Shown piece by piece: positions 26,495-36,532 of a DNA stretch of 64,000 nucleotides. This DNA comes from Comamonadaceae bacterium (GTDB lineage Bacteria > Pseudomonadota > Gammaproteobacteria > Burkholderiales > Burkholderiaceae_C): the NCBI GenBank assembly GCA_027488985.1, contig JAIYAR010000016.1:123874-187873 (forward strand), read 5' to 3'. Below the pieces are notes generated by a model, which saw only the letters and a list, made by a program, of their open reading frames with translations, ran no database searches and had not been told where the DNA came from. A program made the translations under genes and the position numbers. Position 1 is the stretch's first letter. Each line of letters begins with the position of its first letter.

Positions 26495-27906
26495 AGGCCG
26501 GCGCCGTCGGTATCCCGGTCCAGGTCGCGGTCCAGATCACGATCTATCGGCAACAAAGCTTGCGCTTGGGTATCCGGCAAGGCCTCCACCTTTTTGAGCG
26601 CCCGCCCCATGGCGCGGCTGCGCACTTCGGCGCTGTCCAGGGTTTTGAGCACCGTCTCGGTTTGCGACTTGACCTTGGCCAGCACATCGCCGAACTTGCT
26701 GAACTCGGTTTTGACAGCACCCAGCACCTGCCAAACCTCGCTGGAGCGCTTTTCCAAGGCCAAGGTGCGAAAGCCCATTTGCAAGGAGCTGAGCATGGCC
26801 AACAAGGTGGTGGGCCCTGCCAAGGTAATGCGGTGTTCGCGCTGCAAAGCCTCCATCAGCCCGGGGCGGCGCAGCACCTCGGCATATAAGCCTTCAGTCG
26901 GCAAGAAAAGGATGGCGAAGTCGGTGGTGTGAGGCGGCTCCACATACTTCTCGGAAATCGACTTGGCCTCCAGCCGGATACGCATCTCCAGTGCCTTGCC
27001 GGCGGCCTCGGCAGCGGCGGCATCTGCCCTGCCCTGAGCGTCGAGCAGGCGCTCGTAGTCCTCGTTGGGGAACTTGGCGTCAATCGGCAACCACAGCGGC
27101 TCGCCGTTGTCCGACTTTCCGGGCAGCTTGATGGCGAAATCCACCACGTTTTTGCTGCCGGGGCGGGTGGCGACCTGCGTGGCGTATTGGTCGGGCACAA
27201 ACACTTGCTCCAAGAGTGATGCCAGTTGGGCCTCACCGAACATGCCGCGGGTTTTGACGTTGGTGAGTAAGTGCTTCAAGTCGCCCACGCCCTGCGCGAG
27301 CGACTGCATTTCGCCCAGCCCTTTGTGGACCTGCTCCAGCCGCTCAGCCACCTGTTTGAAGCTCTCGCCCAAACGGGCTTGCAAGGTGGTCTGCAACTTC
27401 TCGTCCACCGTGGCGCGCATTTCGTCGAGCTTGGCAGAGTTGGTGGTTTGCAGCTGGGCCAATTGGGCCTCGAGTGTCTGGCGCACTTCGGCCATGCGGC
27501 GGGCGTTGGATTCGCTCAGGGCGCTGAGCTGGTTGGCCAGGGTGTCGGACAGGGTCTTTTGCAACAACGCGAGTTGCTGACCGAAGGCATCGATCTGGGT
27601 GTTTTGGGTGCGGGTGGCTTCGGCGGTTTGCTGTACCAGGCTTTGCTGAAAGGTGGCCAGGTTTTGTGCCAGTTCCTGGCGGCCACTGCGTGCGCTCTCT
27701 TGCACCTCGCGACGCAGCTCCCGCTCCACGCGTTCGCTGCTGCTTTGCAGACGGGCCAACAGCTCCTGGCGCTGGGCCTCCTGTTGCGCCAGCTCTTGGG
27801 CATGGGCTTGGGTATCGGTACCCGCGCGACCACGCAAAAGCAGCACCAGCAACACGAGTTGCAAGAGGCCTAAAACCACCCCTGCCACCACCATCCATTC
27901 CGTCAT
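26491..27906 (-). CDS. rmuC: DNA recombination protein RmuC
   Basis: The 471-residue protein has an N-terminal membrane segment (VVAGVVLGLLQLVLLVLLL), a long coiled coil (about residues 30-210), and the RmuC domain (VGDLKHLLTNVKTRGMFGEA; LPIDAKFPNEDYERLLDA; LFLPTEGLYAEVL). RmuC limits inversions at short inverted repeats and has a nuclease-like fold. The C-terminus carries a short Asp-Arg-Asp-Leu repeat from a 12-base tandem repeat. The last gene of this run, the MFS transporter, overlaps its end. Confidence 0.94.
   Translation of the reverse strand: MTEWMVVAGVVLGLLQLVLLVLLLRGRAGTDTQAHAQELAQQEAQRQELLARLQSSSERVERELRREVQESARSGRQELAQNLATFQQSLVQQTAEATRTQNTQIDAFGQQLALLQKTLSDTLANQLSALSESNARRMAEVRQTLEAQLAQLQTTNSAKLDEMRATVDEKLQTTLQARLGESFKQVAERLEQVHKGLGEMQSLAQGVGDLKHLLTNVKTRGMFGEAQLASLLEQVFVPDQYATQVATRPGSKNVVDFAIKLPGKSDNGEPLWLPIDAKFPNEDYERLLDAQGRADAAAAEAAGKALEMRIRLEAKSISEKYVEPPHTTDFAILFLPTEGLYAEVLRRPGLMEALQREHRITLAGPTTLLAMLSSLQMGFRTLALEKRSSEVWQVLGAVKTEFSKFGDVLAKVKSQTETVLKTLDSAEVRSRAMGRALKKVEALPDTQAQALLPIDRDLDRDLDRDTDGAGL
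26520..26545. repeat. 12-base tandem repeat in the 3' end of rmuC
   Basis: CGGTCCAGGTCG and CGGTCCAGATCA, then a CGATC start, are adjacent near-identical units. They encode the DRDLDRDLDRD tail of RmuC. Confidence 0.6.
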
Positions 27907-27940
27907 ACATTCCTTCTAGTTATGCATCATTTTGGCCGCC

Positions 27941-27984
27941 AGCGCTCATTGAATATGCGCGAGCTGCTATGAATTCAATAGCAA
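27941..27984. repeat. dispersed palindromic repeat between rmuC and the hydroxyacid dehydrogenase gene
   Basis: AGCGCTCATTGAATATGCGC followed by GAGCTGCTATGAATTCAATA contains the AGCGC...GCGCGAGCTGCTAT family core. It is intergenic, in an otherwise same-strand gene run. Confidence 0.7.
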
Positions 27985-28038
27985 ACCCAAACACGAGGCA
28001 TGGCGCACACTTGGGTGAGTGTGCCCTCCGCCCAAGCT

Positions 28039-29037
28039 TCAGCGCCGCACGGCACCCAATGTGTTCACGGGGGTGAGCACCTCGCCTGTCGCAAAAAAAC
28101 TCAGCAGGTTGTCAGCGGCCAGCTGGGCCATGGCACGGCGCGTAGCCAGGGTCGCGCTGGCAATGTGCGGGGTCAGCACCACGTTGGGCACCGTCAGCAA
28201 GTCCGGGTGCACTTGCGGTTCGCCTTCAAACACGTCCAGCCCGGCCGCGGCGATCTGCCTGCTGCGCAGGGCGTGGGCCAGCGCCGCATCGTCCACAATG
28301 CCGCCGCGCGCAATATTGGTCAGGGTGGCGGTAGGCTTCATTTGCGCCAACTCCGCAGCCCCGATGGTGTGGTGCGACTCGGCGGAGTACGGCACCACCA
28401 GCACCAGATGATCGGCTTGTGCGAGCAGCGAGGCTTTGTCTACATACTGCGCGCCGCACGCGGCTTCTAGCCCCGCATCGAGCCGGCTGCGGTTGTGATA
28501 AATCACCTTCATGCCGAAGCCATGGAAGCCGCGCCGCGCAATGCCCTGCCCGATGCGCCCCATGCCCAGAATGCCGAGTGTGGCGCCATGAATATCGCTG
28601 CCGCAAAACATGTCGTAGCTCCAGCGCTTCCACAAACCGGCGCGCAAAAAGTGCTCGCTCTCGGCCATACGGCGGGCGGTGGCCATCATCAGCGCGAAGC
28701 CGAAGTCGGCGGTAGTCTCGGTGAGCACATCCGGGGCATTGGTGCCCTGTACGCCGCTGGCCGTCATGGCCGGCACATCGAAGTTGTTAAACCCCACAGC
28801 CATGTTGGCGCAGATTTTGAGTTGAGGGCAAGCCTGCAGCAGCTCGGCGCTGATGCGTTCGCCGCCGGTGGTGAGCACGCCATCTTTGCCTTGCAGACGG
28901 GCGGTCAAGTCCTGAGCAGACCAGACAGCGTCCGCCTGGTTGTGTTCTACCTCGAACACCGCCTCCAACTGGGCGAGTACTTCCGGGAAGATGGCCCGGC
29001 TGACCAGGATGCGGGGCTTGGAGCTGGGTGATGTCAT
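28039..29037 (-). CDS. ghrB: D-isomer 2-hydroxyacid dehydrogenase (glyoxylate/hydroxypyruvate reductase-like)
   Basis: The 332-residue protein has the NAD(P)-binding motif [16 protein letters not shown], the catalytic Arg in [13 protein letters not shown], the Glu in [10 protein letters not shown] and His in TPHIASATL. Members such as GhrB reduce glyoxylate or hydroxypyruvate. The exact substrate is inferred. ATG 29037 overlaps the pncB stop as ATGA. Confidence 0.85.
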   Translation of the reverse strand: MTSPSSKPRILVSRAIFPEVLAQLEAVFEVEHNQADAVWSAQDLTARLQGKDGVLTTGGERISAELLQACPQLKICANMAVGFNNFDVPAMTASGVQGTNAPDVLTETTADFGFALMMATARRMAESEHFLRAGLWKRWSYDMFCGSDIHGATLGILGMGRIGQGIARRGFHGFGMKVIYHNRSRLDAGLEAACGAQYVDKASLLAQADHLVLVVPYSAESHHTIGAAELAQMKPTATLTNIARGGIVDDAALAHALRSRQIAAAGLDVFEGEPQVHPDLLTVPNVVLTPHIASATLATRRAMAQLAADNLLSFFATGEVLTPVNTLGAVRR

Positions 29038-30284
29038 GCTGAAACAGGGGGTTGGGTGGTAGGCGTGGCGGTGGCTTCCACCGGGCTCGGGATTTCAAAC
29101 ACCTGGCGCAGGTAAGCCAGGTATTTCTCGTCATCGCACATATTCTTGGACGGTGTGTCAGAGAGCTTGGCCACCGGTTGACCGTTGCAACGCACCATCT
29201 TGATGACGATTTGCAGAGGCGTGTAGCCGAGATCATTGGTCAGATTGGTGCCGATACCGAAGGCCAGCTGGCAGCGCCCGCGGAATTGCTGGTAGAGCTC
29301 GATGGTGCGCGGAATGGTCAAGCCGTCGCTGAAGATCAATGTTTTGGTGCGGGGGTTGACCCGGTTGCGCAGGTAGTGGTCGATCATGCGCTCGCCCCAA
29401 GTGAACGGGTCGCCGCTGTCGTGGCGCGCGCCATCGAAGAGCTTGCAGAAGAACATGTCGAAGTCGCGCAGGAATGCGTTCATCCCGTAAACATCACTCA
29501 GGGCAATCCCCAAGTCGCCGCGGTACTCCCGGGCCCAGGACTCGAAGGCGAAGATCTGGCTGTCCCGCAAACGCGGGCCGAGGGCCTGAGAGGCTTGCAG
29601 GTATTCGTGGGCCATAGTGCCCAGTGGCGTGAGCCCCAGCTTCATGGCCAGCAACACATTGCTGGTGCCGGCCAACTGACCGGGGCGCCCCACCGCATTG
29701 CCAGGGCTTTGCAGGGTGCCGAGCTTGGCGCTGAGCACGCGCAGCACTTCGTCATGCCAGGAACGGGAGAAGCGGCGGCGGGTGCCATAGTCGGCAATCT
29801 TCAGGTCTTCGAACCCCTCTGCACGCAACTGCTCGATCTTGGTTTCCAGGCGCTTGCGCCCTTCCACAAAGTCCGGCACGCGCTGGGTGTTGCGAAAGTA
29901 CACCTCGTTCACGATCGCCAGCACAGGGATTTCAAACAGGATGGTGTGCAGCCACGGACCGACGATGCTGATGTCCAACTCACCATCGGCCAAGGGGGTG
30001 ACGGTGATGTACTTTTCGTTCAGGCGGAACAGGCCCAGAAAGTCCACAAAGTCGCTCTTAATAAAGCGCATGGTCCGCAGGTAGGCCAGCTCACTCTCCT
30101 GGAAATGCAGGCTGCACAGGGAGCGGATTTCTTCACGGATTTCAGCCGCATGGGCGGCCAGATCCATGCCCGGATTGCGGCACTTGAAGCGGTACTCCAC
30201 CTGCGCCCCGGGAAATTGGTGCAGCACCACTTGCATCATGGTGAATTTGTAGAGGTCGGTGTCCAGCAGACTGGTGATGATCAT
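29034..30284 (-). CDS. pncB: nicotinate phosphoribosyltransferase
   Basis: The 416-residue enzyme has typical PncB segments: [20 protein letters not shown], the [15 protein letters not shown] region, [20 protein letters not shown] followed by the active-site His in HEYLQA, and [13 protein letters not shown]. It converts nicotinate and PRPP to nicotinate mononucleotide in NAD salvage. The de novo/salvage NAD synthetase gene nadE is also in this window at 61-62.6 kb. It is coupled to the downstream dehydrogenase gene. Confidence 0.96.
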   Translation of the reverse strand: MIITSLLDTDLYKFTMMQVVLHQFPGAQVEYRFKCRNPGMDLAAHAAEIREEIRSLCSLHFQESELAYLRTMRFIKSDFVDFLGLFRLNEKYITVTPLADGELDISIVGPWLHTILFEIPVLAIVNEVYFRNTQRVPDFVEGRKRLETKIEQLRAEGFEDLKIADYGTRRRFSRSWHDEVLRVLSAKLGTLQSPGNAVGRPGQLAGTSNVLLAMKLGLTPLGTMAHEYLQASQALGPRLRDSQIFAFESWAREYRGDLGIALSDVYGMNAFLRDFDMFFCKLFDGARHDSGDPFTWGERMIDHYLRNRVNPRTKTLIFSDGLTIPRTIELYQQFRGRCQLAFGIGTNLTNDLGYTPLQIVIKMVRCNGQPVAKLSDTPSKNMCDDEKYLAYLRQVFEIPSPVEATATPTTQPPVSA

Positions 30285-30319
30285 GAGGCGTTCGGGCTGA
30301 CATGCGTGGCCGCGGGGAA

Positions 30320-30372
30320 AATTGCTATCAATTCAGGAGCTGCCCGCGCATACAGAGTGAGCGCTAGCAGCC
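30320..30372. repeat. dispersed palindromic repeat between nitroreductase gene and pncB
   Basis: ATTGCTATCAATTCAGGAGC, then TGCCCGCGCA, then AGCGCTAGCAGCC 10 bases on. The two arms can pair as GCTGCCCGCGC/GCGCTAGCAGC. It lies in the 107-base gap before pncB. Confidence 0.75.
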
Positions 30373-30391
30373 GTTTTCATTCACATCTCTG

Positions 30392-31087
30392 TCATTCCAC
30401 CCAGCGGGTGAAATCGGCCACCGGGACGCGGGGAGTGTGGAAGGTGTTGACCGGCGCATCCGGGTCGGCGTAACCAAGCGACATGCCGCAGACCAGCATC
30501 TCGCCCTCCCCTGCACCGATGTGTGGAAGGATGATGCTGGAGAAGCCGTTCCACGCCGCCTGCGGGCAGGTGTGGAGACCACGGCCCCGCGCGGCCACCA
30601 TGATGTTCTGCAAAAAGGCTCCGTAATCCACCAGCGAGCCGCGGCCCATGACCTTGTCGATGGTGAACATTAGGCCCACCGGCGCATCGAAGAAACGGAA
30701 GTTGCGCTGGTGCTGGGCGTGCATTTTGTCTTTGTCGGCCTTGCCGATGCCCAATAAGCCATAGAGCCCCCAACCGTTCTCGCGCCGGCGGTCTATATAG
30801 GGACTGACCCACTGGGCAGGGTAATAGTCATATTCCTCCTGATACTGCGCAGCCAGCTCGGGGTTGGCGCGTATGGCGTCGTGCGCGGCACAGGTTTTGT
30901 CCACCAGCGCATCGCGGCTCGCACCTTGCAGCACATACACCCTCCAAGGTTGGCAATTGGTGCCAGAAGGGGCGCGGCTGGCCACGTCCAGAATGGCTTC
31001 AATATCTTCCCGGGTAACAGCCTTGGGCAGAAAGGCCCGGGCGGACATGCGGGAGCGGATGGCGTCATCGACGATGGCTGCGGTCAT
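30392..31087 (-). CDS. nitroreductase family protein
   Basis: The 231-residue flavoprotein shows the family pattern: [20 protein letters not shown], the FMN-phosphate segment [37 protein letters not shown] and [15 protein letters not shown]. Such enzymes use NAD(P)H to reduce nitro compounds, quinones or enones; the physiological substrate is unknown. ATG 31087 overlaps the thioesterase stop as ATGA. Confidence 0.88.
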   Translation of the reverse strand: MTAAIVDDAIRSRMSARAFLPKAVTREDIEAILDVASRAPSGTNCQPWRVYVLQGASRDALVDKTCAAHDAIRANPELAAQYQEEYDYYPAQWVSPYIDRRRENGWGLYGLLGIGKADKDKMHAQHQRNFRFFDAPVGLMFTIDKVMGRGSLVDYGAFLQNIMVAARGRGLHTCPQAAWNGFSSIILPHIGAGEGEMLVCGMSLGYADPDAPVNTFHTPRVPVADFTRWVE

Positions 31088-31536
31088 TGCAAAGTCTCCA
31101 GTAGTTGTCTCAAAGCGTCAGGAAGCGGGACCGGCTTGCGCGTGAGCCTATCCACATAGACATGGATGAAGTGGCCTTTGGCGGCGGTGGCTTCACCCTC
31201 TCCAAAAATGCCGATCTCGTAGCGCACGCTGGAGGTCCCTAGTTTGGCGACCCGAATGCCGGCCTGCACCACCTCAGGGAAAGACACAGAGGCGAAGTAG
31301 TTGCACTGGGTTTCCACTACCAGGCCAATCGTGTCGCCCCCATGTATGTCGAGCACACCTTGCTCCATCAGGTAGGCATTCACCGCGGTATCAAACCAGC
31401 TGTAATACACCACGTTGTTCACGTGGCCGTAGACGTCGTTGTCGCTCCATCGGGTGGGAATGGTGCGCAGTACCCGGTAGGCACTTCGCGGCTCGGGATG
31501 GGGCTTCAGGGGCGCGTTCTGCTGCATGCGAACCAT
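31084..31536 (-). CDS. acyl-CoA thioesterase (4HBT hot-dog family)
   Basis: The 150-residue protein has the 4-hydroxybenzoyl-CoA thioesterase-type motif [20 protein letters not shown] with the catalytic-region Asp, then [20 protein letters not shown]. It hydrolyses acyl-CoA thioesters; chain preference is not visible. It heads the thioesterase-nitroreductase pair. An earlier or later Met (Met4) is possible. The 287 bases upstream are the promoter region shared with the divergent phasin gene. Confidence 0.85.
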   Translation of the reverse strand: MVRMQQNAPLKPHPEPRSAYRVLRTIPTRWSDNDVYGHVNNVVYYSWFDTAVNAYLMEQGVLDIHGGDTIGLVVETQCNYFASVSFPEVVQAGIRVAKLGTSSVRYEIGIFGEGEATAAKGHFIHVYVDRLTRKPVPLPDALRQLLETLQ

Positions 31537-31683
31537 TTTGCCAGCGATAGAAGAACCATCAGCCTCAGCACCTGATATTGGTCTGTATCAGATGGATATA
31601 CCCAACGGTCAAAGCAAAAGTTCCATGACGCGCCTGTGAAAAAACGCTCTCTGTTACCGAGTTTAGAAAGTTTGCACTAAATT

Positions 31684-31757
31684 GTTGCAGCGCAACAAAA
31701 AGTGCTTGCATTGATACATGGGCTCTCTATAATTCAACCCATGCTGCACTGCAACAT
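31684..31757 (+). promoter_or_regulatory. phasin promoter with two TTGCAGYGCA operator-like sites
   Basis: A -35 TTGCAT (31706-31711) and a perfect -10 TATAAT (31728-31733), 16 bases apart, lie 90 bases before the phasin start. A perfect inverted repeat GTTGC-AGC-GCAAC (31684-31696) sits just upstream of the -35. A second copy of TTGCAGTGCA on the opposite strand (31745-31754) falls at or just after the expected start of transcription. Two sites bracketing the promoter suit repression by a PhaR-type regulator, which controls phasin genes in related bacteria (inference). Confidence 0.65.
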
Positions 31758-31823
31758 AAGGTCCAGGGGGATAAATGTTTACGGCGCAGATGGTGATTTT
31801 TACCTTAACTCTTGGAGATCTCT

Positions 31824-32369
31824 ATGCTGACCGTTGAACAAGTTATCGCTTCCCACAAAGCCAACATCGAAACCCTGTTTGGTTTGACCAACAAAGCGTT
31901 CGAAGGCGTGGAAAAGATTGTGGAACTGAACCTGACTGCCTCCAAAGCAGCCTTGGCAGAAGCCGCTACCCACACACAAACCATGTTGAGCGTGAAAGAC
32001 GCCCAAGAGCTGTTGGCCCTGCAATCCGGCCTGCTGCAGCCTTTGGCTGAGAAGACTGCCGCTTACAGCCGTCACCTCTACGACATCGCCACTTCTACAG
32101 GCGCTGAATTCACCAAGAACGCTGAAGCACAAGCTGCTGACGCTCAGAAGAAGTTTGCCGGCCTGGTTGACAGCGCTGCCAAAAACGCTCCTGCAGGTTC
32201 TGAATCTGTGGTCGCGATCATGAAGAGCTCTGTGGCTGCTGCCAACAATGCTCTGGAATCTGTGCAAAAAGCTGTTAAGCAAGCTACTGAAGTTGCCGAA
32301 GCTAACTTCAACGCTGTGGCCGCTACTGCGACCAACGCCACCAAGGCTGCTACTGCTAAAAAGCGCTAA
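31824..32369 (+). CDS. phaP: phasin, polyhydroxyalkanoate granule-associated protein
   Basis: The 181-residue protein is alanine-rich and helical, with the phasin pattern [20 protein letters not shown] and [20 protein letters not shown], and a Lys/Ala-rich tail [10 protein letters not shown]. Phasins coat polyhydroxyalkanoate granules and control their number and size. A TTG start at 31812 is in frame, but ATG 31824 with TGGAGA upstream is preferred. It is monocistronic, with a strong promoter and a terminator. No other PHA genes are nearby. Confidence 0.93.
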   Translation: MLTVEQVIASHKANIETLFGLTNKAFEGVEKIVELNLTASKAALAEAATHTQTMLSVKDAQELLALQSGLLQPLAEKTAAYSRHLYDIATSTGAEFTKNAEAQAADAQKKFAGLVDSAAKNAPAGSESVVAIMKSSVAAANNALESVQKAVKQATEVAEANFNAVAATATNATKAATAKKR

Positions 32370-32523
32370 TTTGGGCGGGGGCACTAAAACAATTTAGGTT
32401 TTTTGTCCCAACCTCTAGCTACCAAGGGAAAACCCTGAGATAATTCAGTCATGGGAAACAAATTTGTTTCTACCGGTTGTCTCCTCGGGTCCTTTCGAAA
32501 CCTTCAGGTTCAGGGATCCCTTC

Positions 32524-32556
32524 AAGGCCTCGTTGTAAAACGGGGCCTTTTTTTTT
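32524..32556. terminator. terminator between convergent phasin and patatin genes
   Basis: AAGGCCTCGTT-GTA-AAACGGGGCC followed by nine T bases. It lies about 155 bases after phaP and touches the end of the patatin-like gene. Confidence 0.8.
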
Positions 32557-33481
32557 ATTTGCCGCGGGCTGCCAATGCGGCCTTGAGTTCCGGAATCAAT
32601 TTGAGCATGGCTTGCCGACCGGCCTCAATGGAGCGCTTGCGGGCACCGAAGTCCGAACTGCTGATGCCTTGCAATGCCGGACGAACCACCACATCGGCTT
32701 CCCTCAGCTCGAAACGGTTGATGCTTTTTCCCATGATGGAAAAGGTCTGCAGCAAGATGTCCAAGGTACCTCCGGTCAAACTTCCTTCCGGCGGCGTGGA
32801 AATATCAACTGCGATCACAAAATCTGCCCCCATACGGCGGGCCGCAGCAACAGGTACGGGAGATACCAGTCCTCCATCTACGTATTCGCGACCATTGATC
32901 TTCACGGGCTGAAAGACAGCAGGTACCGAACTGGAAGCACGAACGGCGGTACCGGTATCACCCCGCTGAAAAAGAACATCGTTGCCGTTGTTGAGGTCGG
33001 TCGCAACAATACCCAAGGGCATGGGTAACTCTTCGATCAGTTTGCCACTCACTTGGCCGTTAACATACTTGGCCAAGGCATCGCCACGCAACATGCCGCG
33101 ACTGAAAATGGGCAAGGTCCAGTCCGCGATAGCTGCCTCTTCCATGGTTTCCGCTACGCGTTGAAGCTGAGCTCCATTTTTGCCACTGGCGTAAATCGCA
33201 GCGACGAGACTACCCGCCGATGTGCCGGTGACCAGCGTTGGTCTGATGCCATTTTCTTCCAATACTTGGATAACGCCGACGTGAGCAAAGCCACGGGCAG
33301 CTCCTCCCCCCAAAGCCAGACCTATTTTGGGAGGTGGCTTGGGAACCGTGCCTGCAGGGGCAGTCATTTCCGATCCGACTGCAGCAGTACCTTTGTCCAC
33401 CGGAGGCGCTGTTGCGCACCCCACTAACAACAAAACAGGGAGCAACGCCCAGGACATACGCATTTGTTTTTCTAACCGCAT
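32555..33481 (-). CDS. patatin-like phospholipase lipoprotein (RssA-like)
   Basis: The 308-residue protein has a lipobox (LLLVGC, Cys22), the oxyanion Gly-rich loop LALGGGAARGFAHVGV, the nucleophile elbow GTSAGS (Ser88) and the dyad Asp202 in YVDGGLVSP. It is therefore a predicted membrane-attached lipid acyl hydrolase. The frame is open to 33562, but the start at 33481 has AAGGTG upstream and places the signal peptide correctly; Met at 33463 or 33457 is also possible. It diverges from the DUF1499 gene. Confidence 0.9.
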   Translation of the reverse strand: MRLEKQMRMSWALLPVLLLVGCATAPPVDKGTAAVGSEMTAPAGTVPKPPPKIGLALGGGAARGFAHVGVIQVLEENGIRPTLVTGTSAGSLVAAIYASGKNGAQLQRVAETMEEAAIADWTLPIFSRGMLRGDALAKYVNGQVSGKLIEELPMPLGIVATDLNNGNDVLFQRGDTGTAVRASSSVPAVFQPVKINGREYVDGGLVSPVPVAAARRMGADFVIAVDISTPPEGSLTGGTLDILLQTFSIMGKSINRFELREADVVVRPALQGISSSDFGARKRSIEAGRQAMLKLIPELKAALAARGK

Positions 33482-33575
33482 CAATTTACACCTTGAAGAA
33501 TATTTCCGCACACCCGTTGTCTCAAGCAGGTCATACGCGCCCGAAAAATCATCTGCATTCACATAACATCACGCC

Positions 33576-34091
33576 ATGACACACCCCATCAAAGGAGCGC
33601 TCGTGAAAGCCATCTGGATCATCGGTTTTATTGCCATCGTACTGCCCACCCTGATCTTTTTCGCAGGACAGCTTGGCTTCCTGACCGGGAAAGTCCCACA
33701 GGATCTGGGAGTGAAAGATGGCCGGCTGAAGCCACCATCGAAAACGCCCAATAGCGTCAGCAGCCAAGCGAATCTGTACCCAGAACACCCGTTGCGCGGC
33801 TATGCGGAGATCGCCCCCATCAGTTTCAATGGTGATGGGCAAACGGCACTGAAAAAACTCGCGGGCATTTTGCGCAGCATGCCAAAAACCGTGTTGGTCA
33901 CAGAAACACCTGATTATCTCTACGCTCAAAGCACCACCCCGACCCTGAAGTTCACGGACGATGTGGAGTTCTGGCTGAGCCCCGCCGAAAACGTGATCCA
34001 TGTGCGCTCTGCCAGCCGGATCGGCCGCAAAGACTTTGCTGCAAATCGTACCCGTGTAGAAAACATAAGGGCCCAGTTCCAACAGAACTGA
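33576..34091 (+). CDS. DUF1499 family membrane-anchored protein
   Basis: The 171-residue protein has one N-terminal hydrophobic segment (AIWIIGFIAIVLPTLIFFAG) and a DUF1499 domain: TPNSVSSQANLYPEH, LAGILRSMPKTVLVTETPDY and LSPAENVIHVRSASRIGRKD. The function of the family is unknown. A later start at Val10/ATG-less GTG 33603 (VKAIWIIGF) preceded by AAAGGAG is an attractive alternative that would trim nine residues. Confidence 0.85.
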   Translation: MTHPIKGALVKAIWIIGFIAIVLPTLIFFAGQLGFLTGKVPQDLGVKDGRLKPPSKTPNSVSSQANLYPEHPLRGYAEIAPISFNGDGQTALKKLAGILRSMPKTVLVTETPDYLYAQSTTPTLKFTDDVEFWLSPAENVIHVRSASRIGRKDFAANRTRVENIRAQFQQN

Positions 34092-34126
34092 GCCCTTGGT
34101 GCCCGTTGTGCGATCGCGCGACGGGC
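34069..34126 (+). terminator. pair of hairpins after DUF1499 gene (possible terminator)
   Basis: GGGCCCAGTTC-CAAC-AGAACTGAGCCC overlaps the end of the gene, followed by a second inverted repeat GCCCGT...ACGGGC. No long T run follows, so termination is uncertain; it separates convergent DUF1499 and clpA. Confidence 0.4.
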
Positions 34127-34144
34127 ATTCAGGTTTGCAGACGG

Positions 34145-36454
34145 TCAGCCTGCAGTGGCCTCTTCAGGCTTGGACTTTCCCTCTTTCTTGGGCAAAGGCT
34201 GGATGTCGAGAACGACTTCGTCTTTTTCGTCCAGATCTACGGTGAGGCGACCGCCATCCACCAAACGACCGAATAGCAACTCGTCCGCAAGGGCACGACG
34301 GATCGTGTCTTGAATAAGGCGCTGCATGGGTCTAGCGCCCATGAGGGGGTCAAAGCCCTTCTTGCCAAGATGCTTGCGCAACTTGTCGGTAAAGGTTACG
34401 TCCACCTTCTTTTCGGCCAGCTGGGTTTCCAGTTGCAGCAAGAACTTGTCGACCACACGCAGGATCACCACTTCGTCCAAAGCCTTGAAACCAACGATTG
34501 CGTCCAGACGGTTACGGAACTCCGGCGTGAACAAGCGCTTGATGTCCATCATTTCATCGCCTGCTTCGCGCGGGTTGGTGAAGCCGATGGTCGCCTTGTT
34601 CATGGTTTCGGCACCTGCATTCGTGGTCATGATGATGATCACGTTACGGAAGTCCGCTTTGCGTCCATTGTTATCAGTCAACGAGCCATGATCCATGACC
34701 TGCAAGAGCACGTTGAAGATGTCCGGATGTGCCTTCTCGATTTCATCAAGCAACAGCACTGAGTGCGGCTTCTTGGTGATAGCTTCGGTCAGTAGACCGC
34801 CTTGGTCAAATCCCACATATCCGGGAGGCGCACCGATTAAGCGGCTCACGGCATGGCGTTCCATGTATTCACTCATGTCAAAGCGAATCAGGTCAATGCC
34901 CATGATGTAGGCCAATTGCTTGGCAGCTTCTGTCTTGCCGACGCCCGTAGGACCACTGAACAAGAATGAGCCGATCGGCTTATCGCCTTTACCCAGTCCG
35001 GAACGTGCCATCTTGACGGCAGAGGCGAGCACATCCAAGGCTTTGTCTTGGCCGAACACCACGCTTTTGAGGTCACGCTCCAGGGTCTTGAGCTTGCCGC
35101 GATCATCATTGGACACATTGGCGGGGGGAATACGTGCGATCTTCGCCACGATTTCCTCCACCTCCGTCTTGCTGATGGTCTTCTTGCGCTTGCTGGGGGC
35201 AAGGATGCGCTGGGCTGCACCAGCCTCATCAATCACGTCAATCGCCTTGTCGGGCAAGTGGCGGTCATTAATGTACTTGGCACTCAACTCAGCCGCAGCT
35301 TGCAATGCAGCAACAGCGTACTTCACGTTGTGATGCTCTTCAAAACGCGACTTCAAGCCTTTGAGAATTTCCACTGTCTGGTCGATGGTTGGCTCAACAA
35401 CATCCACCTTTTGGAAGCGGCGAGACAAAGCTGCATCTTTTTCGAAGATGCCGCGGTATTCGGTAAAGGTGGTCGCACCGATGCATTTAAGTTGACCGGA
35501 GCTCAGGCTGGGCTTGAGCAGGTTGGAAGCGTCCAATGTGCCACCCGACGCGGCACCCGCGCCAATCAGGGTGTGGATTTCATCGATGAAGAGAACCGCA
35601 TTGGGCTTTTCCTTGAGAGACTTGAGCACTGCTTTCAGGCGTTGTTCGAAGTCCCCGCGGTACTTAGTACCTGCCAGCAATGCACCCATGTCGAGCGAAT
35701 ACACCACGGAGTCCGCGAGGATTTCAGGCACATCGTTCTGGGAAATGCGCCAAGCCAAACCCTCGGCTATCGCGGTCTTGCCCACACCGGCTTCACCCAC
35801 CAGCAAGGGATTGTTTTTGCGCCGACGGCACAAGATCTGAATGACGCGCTCAACTTCATAGTCGCGGCCGATCAGGGGGTCGATCTTTCCTTCTTTGGCC
35901 AACTGATTCAGATTCTGGGTGTACTGCTCCAAGGGAGAGGCTTTCTCGCTCTTTTCGCTCACTCCCTCTTCGCTCTCGGCCGGGCTTTCATTGGACTTGG
36001 TTGCCTCTGGAGGATCGGTTTTCTTGATGCCATGGGCAATGAAGTTCACCACGTCCAAACGAGTCACACCTTGCTGGTGGAGGTAGTAGACAGCATGGGA
36101 ATCTTTCTCGCCGAAAATGGCGACAAGCACATTGGCGCCAGTCACTTCTTTCTTGCCACTGCCGGTGCTTTGCACATGCATGATGGCACGCTGAATCACG
36201 CGCTGGAAACCCAAAGTTGGCTGCGTATCCACTTCATCAGTTCCAGCAACTTGGGGAGTGTTGTCTTTGATGAAATTGGTCAGCGATTTGCGCAAATCGT
36301 CAATATTTGCGGCGCATGCGCGCAGGACTTCAGCCGCGCTGGGGTTATCCAACAAGGCCAACAACAAGTGCTCTACCGTAATGAACTCATGGCGCTGCTG
36401 GCGGGCTTCTACGAAAGCCATGTGCAGACTGACTTCCAATTCTTGGGCAATCAT
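34145..36454 (-). CDS. clpA: ATP-dependent Clp protease ATP-binding subunit ClpA
   Basis: The 769-residue AAA+ unfoldase has the Clp N-domain (two repeats, HEFITVEHLLLALLDNPSAA), first Walker A GEAGVGKTAIAEGLAW and Walker B VLFIDEIHTLIGAG, second Walker A GPTGVGKTEAAKQ and Walker B VLLLDEIEKAHPD. It unfolds substrates for ClpP, including N-degron proteins delivered by ClpS. clpS lies directly upstream (78-base gap). clpP is not in the window. Confidence 0.97.
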   Translation of the reverse strand: MIAQELEVSLHMAFVEARQQRHEFITVEHLLLALLDNPSAAEVLRACAANIDDLRKSLTNFIKDNTPQVAGTDEVDTQPTLGFQRVIQRAIMHVQSTGSGKKEVTGANVLVAIFGEKDSHAVYYLHQQGVTRLDVVNFIAHGIKKTDPPEATKSNESPAESEEGVSEKSEKASPLEQYTQNLNQLAKEGKIDPLIGRDYEVERVIQILCRRRKNNPLLVGEAGVGKTAIAEGLAWRISQNDVPEILADSVVYSLDMGALLAGTKYRGDFEQRLKAVLKSLKEKPNAVLFIDEIHTLIGAGAASGGTLDASNLLKPSLSSGQLKCIGATTFTEYRGIFEKDAALSRRFQKVDVVEPTIDQTVEILKGLKSRFEEHHNVKYAVAALQAAAELSAKYINDRHLPDKAIDVIDEAGAAQRILAPSKRKKTISKTEVEEIVAKIARIPPANVSNDDRGKLKTLERDLKSVVFGQDKALDVLASAVKMARSGLGKGDKPIGSFLFSGPTGVGKTEAAKQLAYIMGIDLIRFDMSEYMERHAVSRLIGAPPGYVGFDQGGLLTEAITKKPHSVLLLDEIEKAHPDIFNVLLQVMDHGSLTDNNGRKADFRNVIIIMTTNAGAETMNKATIGFTNPREAGDEMMDIKRLFTPEFRNRLDAIVGFKALDEVVILRVVDKFLLQLETQLAEKKVDVTFTDKLRKHLGKKGFDPLMGARPMQRLIQDTIRRALADELLFGRLVDGGRLTVDLDEKDEVVLDIQPLPKKEGKSKPEEATAG

Positions 36455-36532
36455 ATGAATTCCTTTTTTTGCCTTGTGTTGATTAACTGTAATCCGATTT
36501 AAAGGGTGCTGGACCGAAGTTTTTGCTTTCCC

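Noticed and set aside
29052-30473. 473-codon plus-strand frame opposite pncB
   Set aside because: It is antisense to a complete pncB gene with all motifs, and no protein family is recognised.
32451-32520. Short plus-strand ORF beginning at ATG 32451 after phaP
   Set aside because: It runs through the phaP terminator and antisense of the patatin-like gene, with no ribosome-binding site or recognisable product.
35048-36502. 484-codon plus-strand frame opposite clpA
   Set aside because: It is the complement of a well-conserved AAA+ gene; composition is that of an antisense frame.
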